This document shows positions 4,973-6,117 of a stretch of DNA of 6,117 bases, one piece after another; the first letter of the stretch is position 1, and each line of letters starts with the position of its first letter. Below the pieces are notes generated by a model, which was given only the letters and a program-made list of their open reading frames with translations, had not been told where the DNA came from and did no database searches. Origin of the DNA: Zoogloea sp035335645 (lineage in GTDB: Bacteria > Pseudomonadota > Gammaproteobacteria > Burkholderiales > Rhodocyclaceae). A program made the translations under genes and the position numbers. Location: the NCBI GenBank assembly GCA_035335645.1, contig DAOQMM010000142.1, positions 1 through 6,117 on the forward strand, read 5' to 3'.

Positions 4973-6117
4973 ATGAACCGACTGTGTTACCGCATCGTCT
5001 TCAACCGTCTGCGCGGCATGCTGATGGCCGTCGCCGAATGCGCCTGCGCGCGCAGCCGTTCGTCCGGGCAAGGCCGGCGCCCGGTGCCGCAGCAGCCCCC
5101 ACCGCCGGCATCCGTGGCGGCGCGCCTGCGACCCACCGTCCTGCGCTGCTGGCTGGCCTTCGGGCTCGTGCTGCCTGCGCTCCCCGCGCCCGCTCAGATC
5201 GTCGCCTACAAGAATCCCCCTGCCGGTCAGACACCCACGGTGCTGGCCGCCCCCAACGGCGTGCCGCTGGTCAATATCCGCACGCCCAATGCCGCCGGTC
5301 TGTCCCACAACGCCTACAGCCGTTTCGACGTCCCGCCCCAGGGCACGCTCCTCAACAACAGCCCCGATGCCGTCCAGACCCAGCTTGGCGGCTGGGTGCA
5401 AGGCAACCCCTGGCTGGCAACCGGCAGCGCCCGGATCATCCTCAACGAAGTCTTCAGCAATGACCCCAGCCTGCTGCGGGGCTACATCGAAGTGGCCGGT
5501 CAGCAGGCCCAGGTCGTGGTCGCCAATCCCTCGGGCGTCACCTGCACGGGATGCGGATTCATCCATGCACACCGCGTGACCCTCACGACAGGCACCCCGC
5601 GCGTCGCCGCGGACGGACGTCTGGACGCGTACCGCGTGACGGGTGGCACGGTCCTCATCGATGGCAACGGACTGGACACATCGAGCTCCGATTTCACCGA
5701 GATCATTGCCCGCGCAGTACGGGTCAACGCCGGGCTGTGGGCGCGGCAGCTCCATGTGGCCGCCGGGACCAGCCTCGTCGATGCGGCCACTCTAGACACA
5801 ACGCCCCTCGCCAGCCCCACGCCAGCCCCCGCCCTGGCCATCGATGTCGCCAGCCTGGGCGGGATGTACGCCCGCAAGATCACCCTCGTGGGCACCGAAG
5901 CCGGCGTCGGCGTACGCAGCGCCGGCACGCTGGGCGCAAGCATCGGCGAGTTCGTCATCAGCGCCGCCGGACACCTCGAGAACACCGGCACGCTCACATC
6001 CGCCGATGCACTCCGGGTCACGACAACAGGACTCCGTAACAGCGGCACGTTCTATGCGCAGGGCGAGGCCCGCGTCTCGACGACCGGCGTCCTCGAGAAC
6101 GATGGCCTCATTGCCTC
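4973..6117 (+). CDS. TpsA exoprotein, haemagglutinin/CdiA-like, N-terminal part (3' end outside window)
   Basis: The frame stays open from this ATG to the end of the window (381 codons plus 2 bases). The N-terminus (MNRLCYRIVFNRLRGMLMAV, then AE) is a clear extended signal peptide region (ESPR) of large autotransporters and TpsA proteins. An Arg/Pro-rich stretch (about 27-55) and a hydrophobic core (about 56-74) follow, with likely cleavage after APA at residue 74. The TPS domain, recognised by the TpsB POTRA domains, spans about 75-330. It contains VNIRTPNAAGLSHNAYSRFD (100-119), LGGWVQGNPWL (138-148), ILNEV and VVVANPSGVTCTGCGF (181-196). From residue 335 there are haemagglutinin-type beta-helix repeats with an LxNxG core. 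The product should be exported by Sec and then by the adjacent TpsB to the cell surface. Its activity (adhesin, haemolysin or contact-dependent toxin) lies in the missing C-terminus. Confidence 0.95.
   Translation, partial: MNRLCYRIVFNRLRGMLMAVAECACARSRSSGQGRRPVPQQPPPPASVAARLRPTVLRCWLAFGLVLPALPAPAQIVAYKNPPAGQTPTVLAAPNGVPLVNIRTPNAAGLSHNAYSRFDVPPQGTLLNNSPDAVQTQLGGWVQGNPWLATGSARIILNEVFSNDPSLLRGYIEVAGQQAQVVVANPSGVTCTGCGFIHAHRVTLTTGTPRVAADGRLDAYRVTGGTVLIDGNGLDTSSSDFTEIIARAVRVNAGLWARQLHVAAGTSLVDAATLDTTPLASPTPAPALAIDVASLGGMYARKITLVGTEAGVGVRSAGTLGASIGEFVISAAGHLENTGTLTSADALRVTTTGLRNSGTFYAQGEARVSTTGVLENDGLIA
5975..6117 (+). repeat. Start of haemagglutinin beta-helix repeats in TpsA
   Basis: Three successive units begin with a leucine-anchored turn: LENTG at residue 335, LRNSG at 354 and LENDG at 374, with periods of 19 and 20 residues. 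Each continues with an alternating small/hydrophobic pattern, as in filamentous-haemagglutinin repeats that form coils of a right-handed beta-helix. The first and third also share the bases CCTCGAGAAC. The array continues beyond the window. Confidence 0.75.

Noticed and set aside
4492..5463. A 323-codon forward frame spanning the transporter end and exoprotein start
   Set aside because: It is an Arg/Pro-rich alternate frame of two real genes and has no recognisable features.
5571..5640. The 10-mer ACCGCGTGAC repeated exactly 60 bp apart (5571 and 5631)
   Set aside because: Both copies encode RVT in successive beta-strands of the TPS domain. Codon bias plus structural periodicity is enough to explain it.
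3701..5755. A 684-codon open frame on the minus strand, antisense to both TPS genes
   Set aside because: Its translation is Gly/Ala/Val/Glu-rich with no recognisable domain. It overlaps two well-supported genes whose GC-rich third positions keep opposite frames free of stops. It is a compositional shadow.
1..6117. CRISPR arrays, tRNA or rRNA genes, insertion sequences
   Set aside because: I saw no regularly spaced repeats of CRISPR type, no tRNA cloverleaf, no rRNA-like sequence, and no transposase or terminal inverted repeats on either strand by eye.

Overview
The window is GC-rich with strong G/C preference at third codon positions. Its gene content is typical of Gram-negative Proteobacteria: a hybrid sensor kinase, an OmpR-type regulator, a chemoreceptor and a two-partner secretion (TPS) pair. 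The style of the proteins suggests a betaproteobacterium, possibly Rhodocyclales- or Burkholderiales-like. That placement is an impression from composition and family resemblance, not a computed result.

Layout. (1) 1-495 (+) is the 3' end of a hybrid histidine kinase: the last part of the ATPase domain followed by a receiver domain. (2) 492-1226 (+) is a complete OmpR/PhoB-family response regulator whose ATG overlaps the kinase stop codon (ATGA), so the two form a translationally coupled signalling operon. (3) 1235-2899 (-) is a complete transmembrane methyl-accepting chemotaxis protein. It converges on the regulator with only 8 bp between the two stop codons. (4) 2900-3163 is a divergent intergenic region. 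Its 3061-3160 part is about 67% A+T by hand count and holds a convincing forward promoter, a plausible reverse promoter whose -35 box overlaps it, an 8-bp direct repeat and an inverted repeat. (5) 3164-4927 (+) is a complete TpsB (ShlB/FhaC-type) outer-membrane transporter. (6) 4973-6117 (+) is the N-terminal 381 codons of its TpsA exoprotein partner (filamentous-haemagglutinin/CdiA-like), which runs off the window.

How they fit together. TpsB (POTRA domains plus a beta-barrel) should recognise the TPS domain of TpsA in the periplasm and thread it through the outer membrane, where it folds into a beta-helix. Whether TpsA is an adhesin, a haemolysin or a contact-dependent inhibition toxin depends on its C-terminus, which is outside the window. 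The chemoreceptor and the TPS operon are transcribed away from one shared AT-rich control region, which suggests, but does not prove, coordinated control of motility and surface attachment. The neighbouring two-component pair is a possible but unproven regulator. Nothing here is clearly an undescribed system. The least ordinary parts are the divergent control region and the unseen C-terminus of TpsA.
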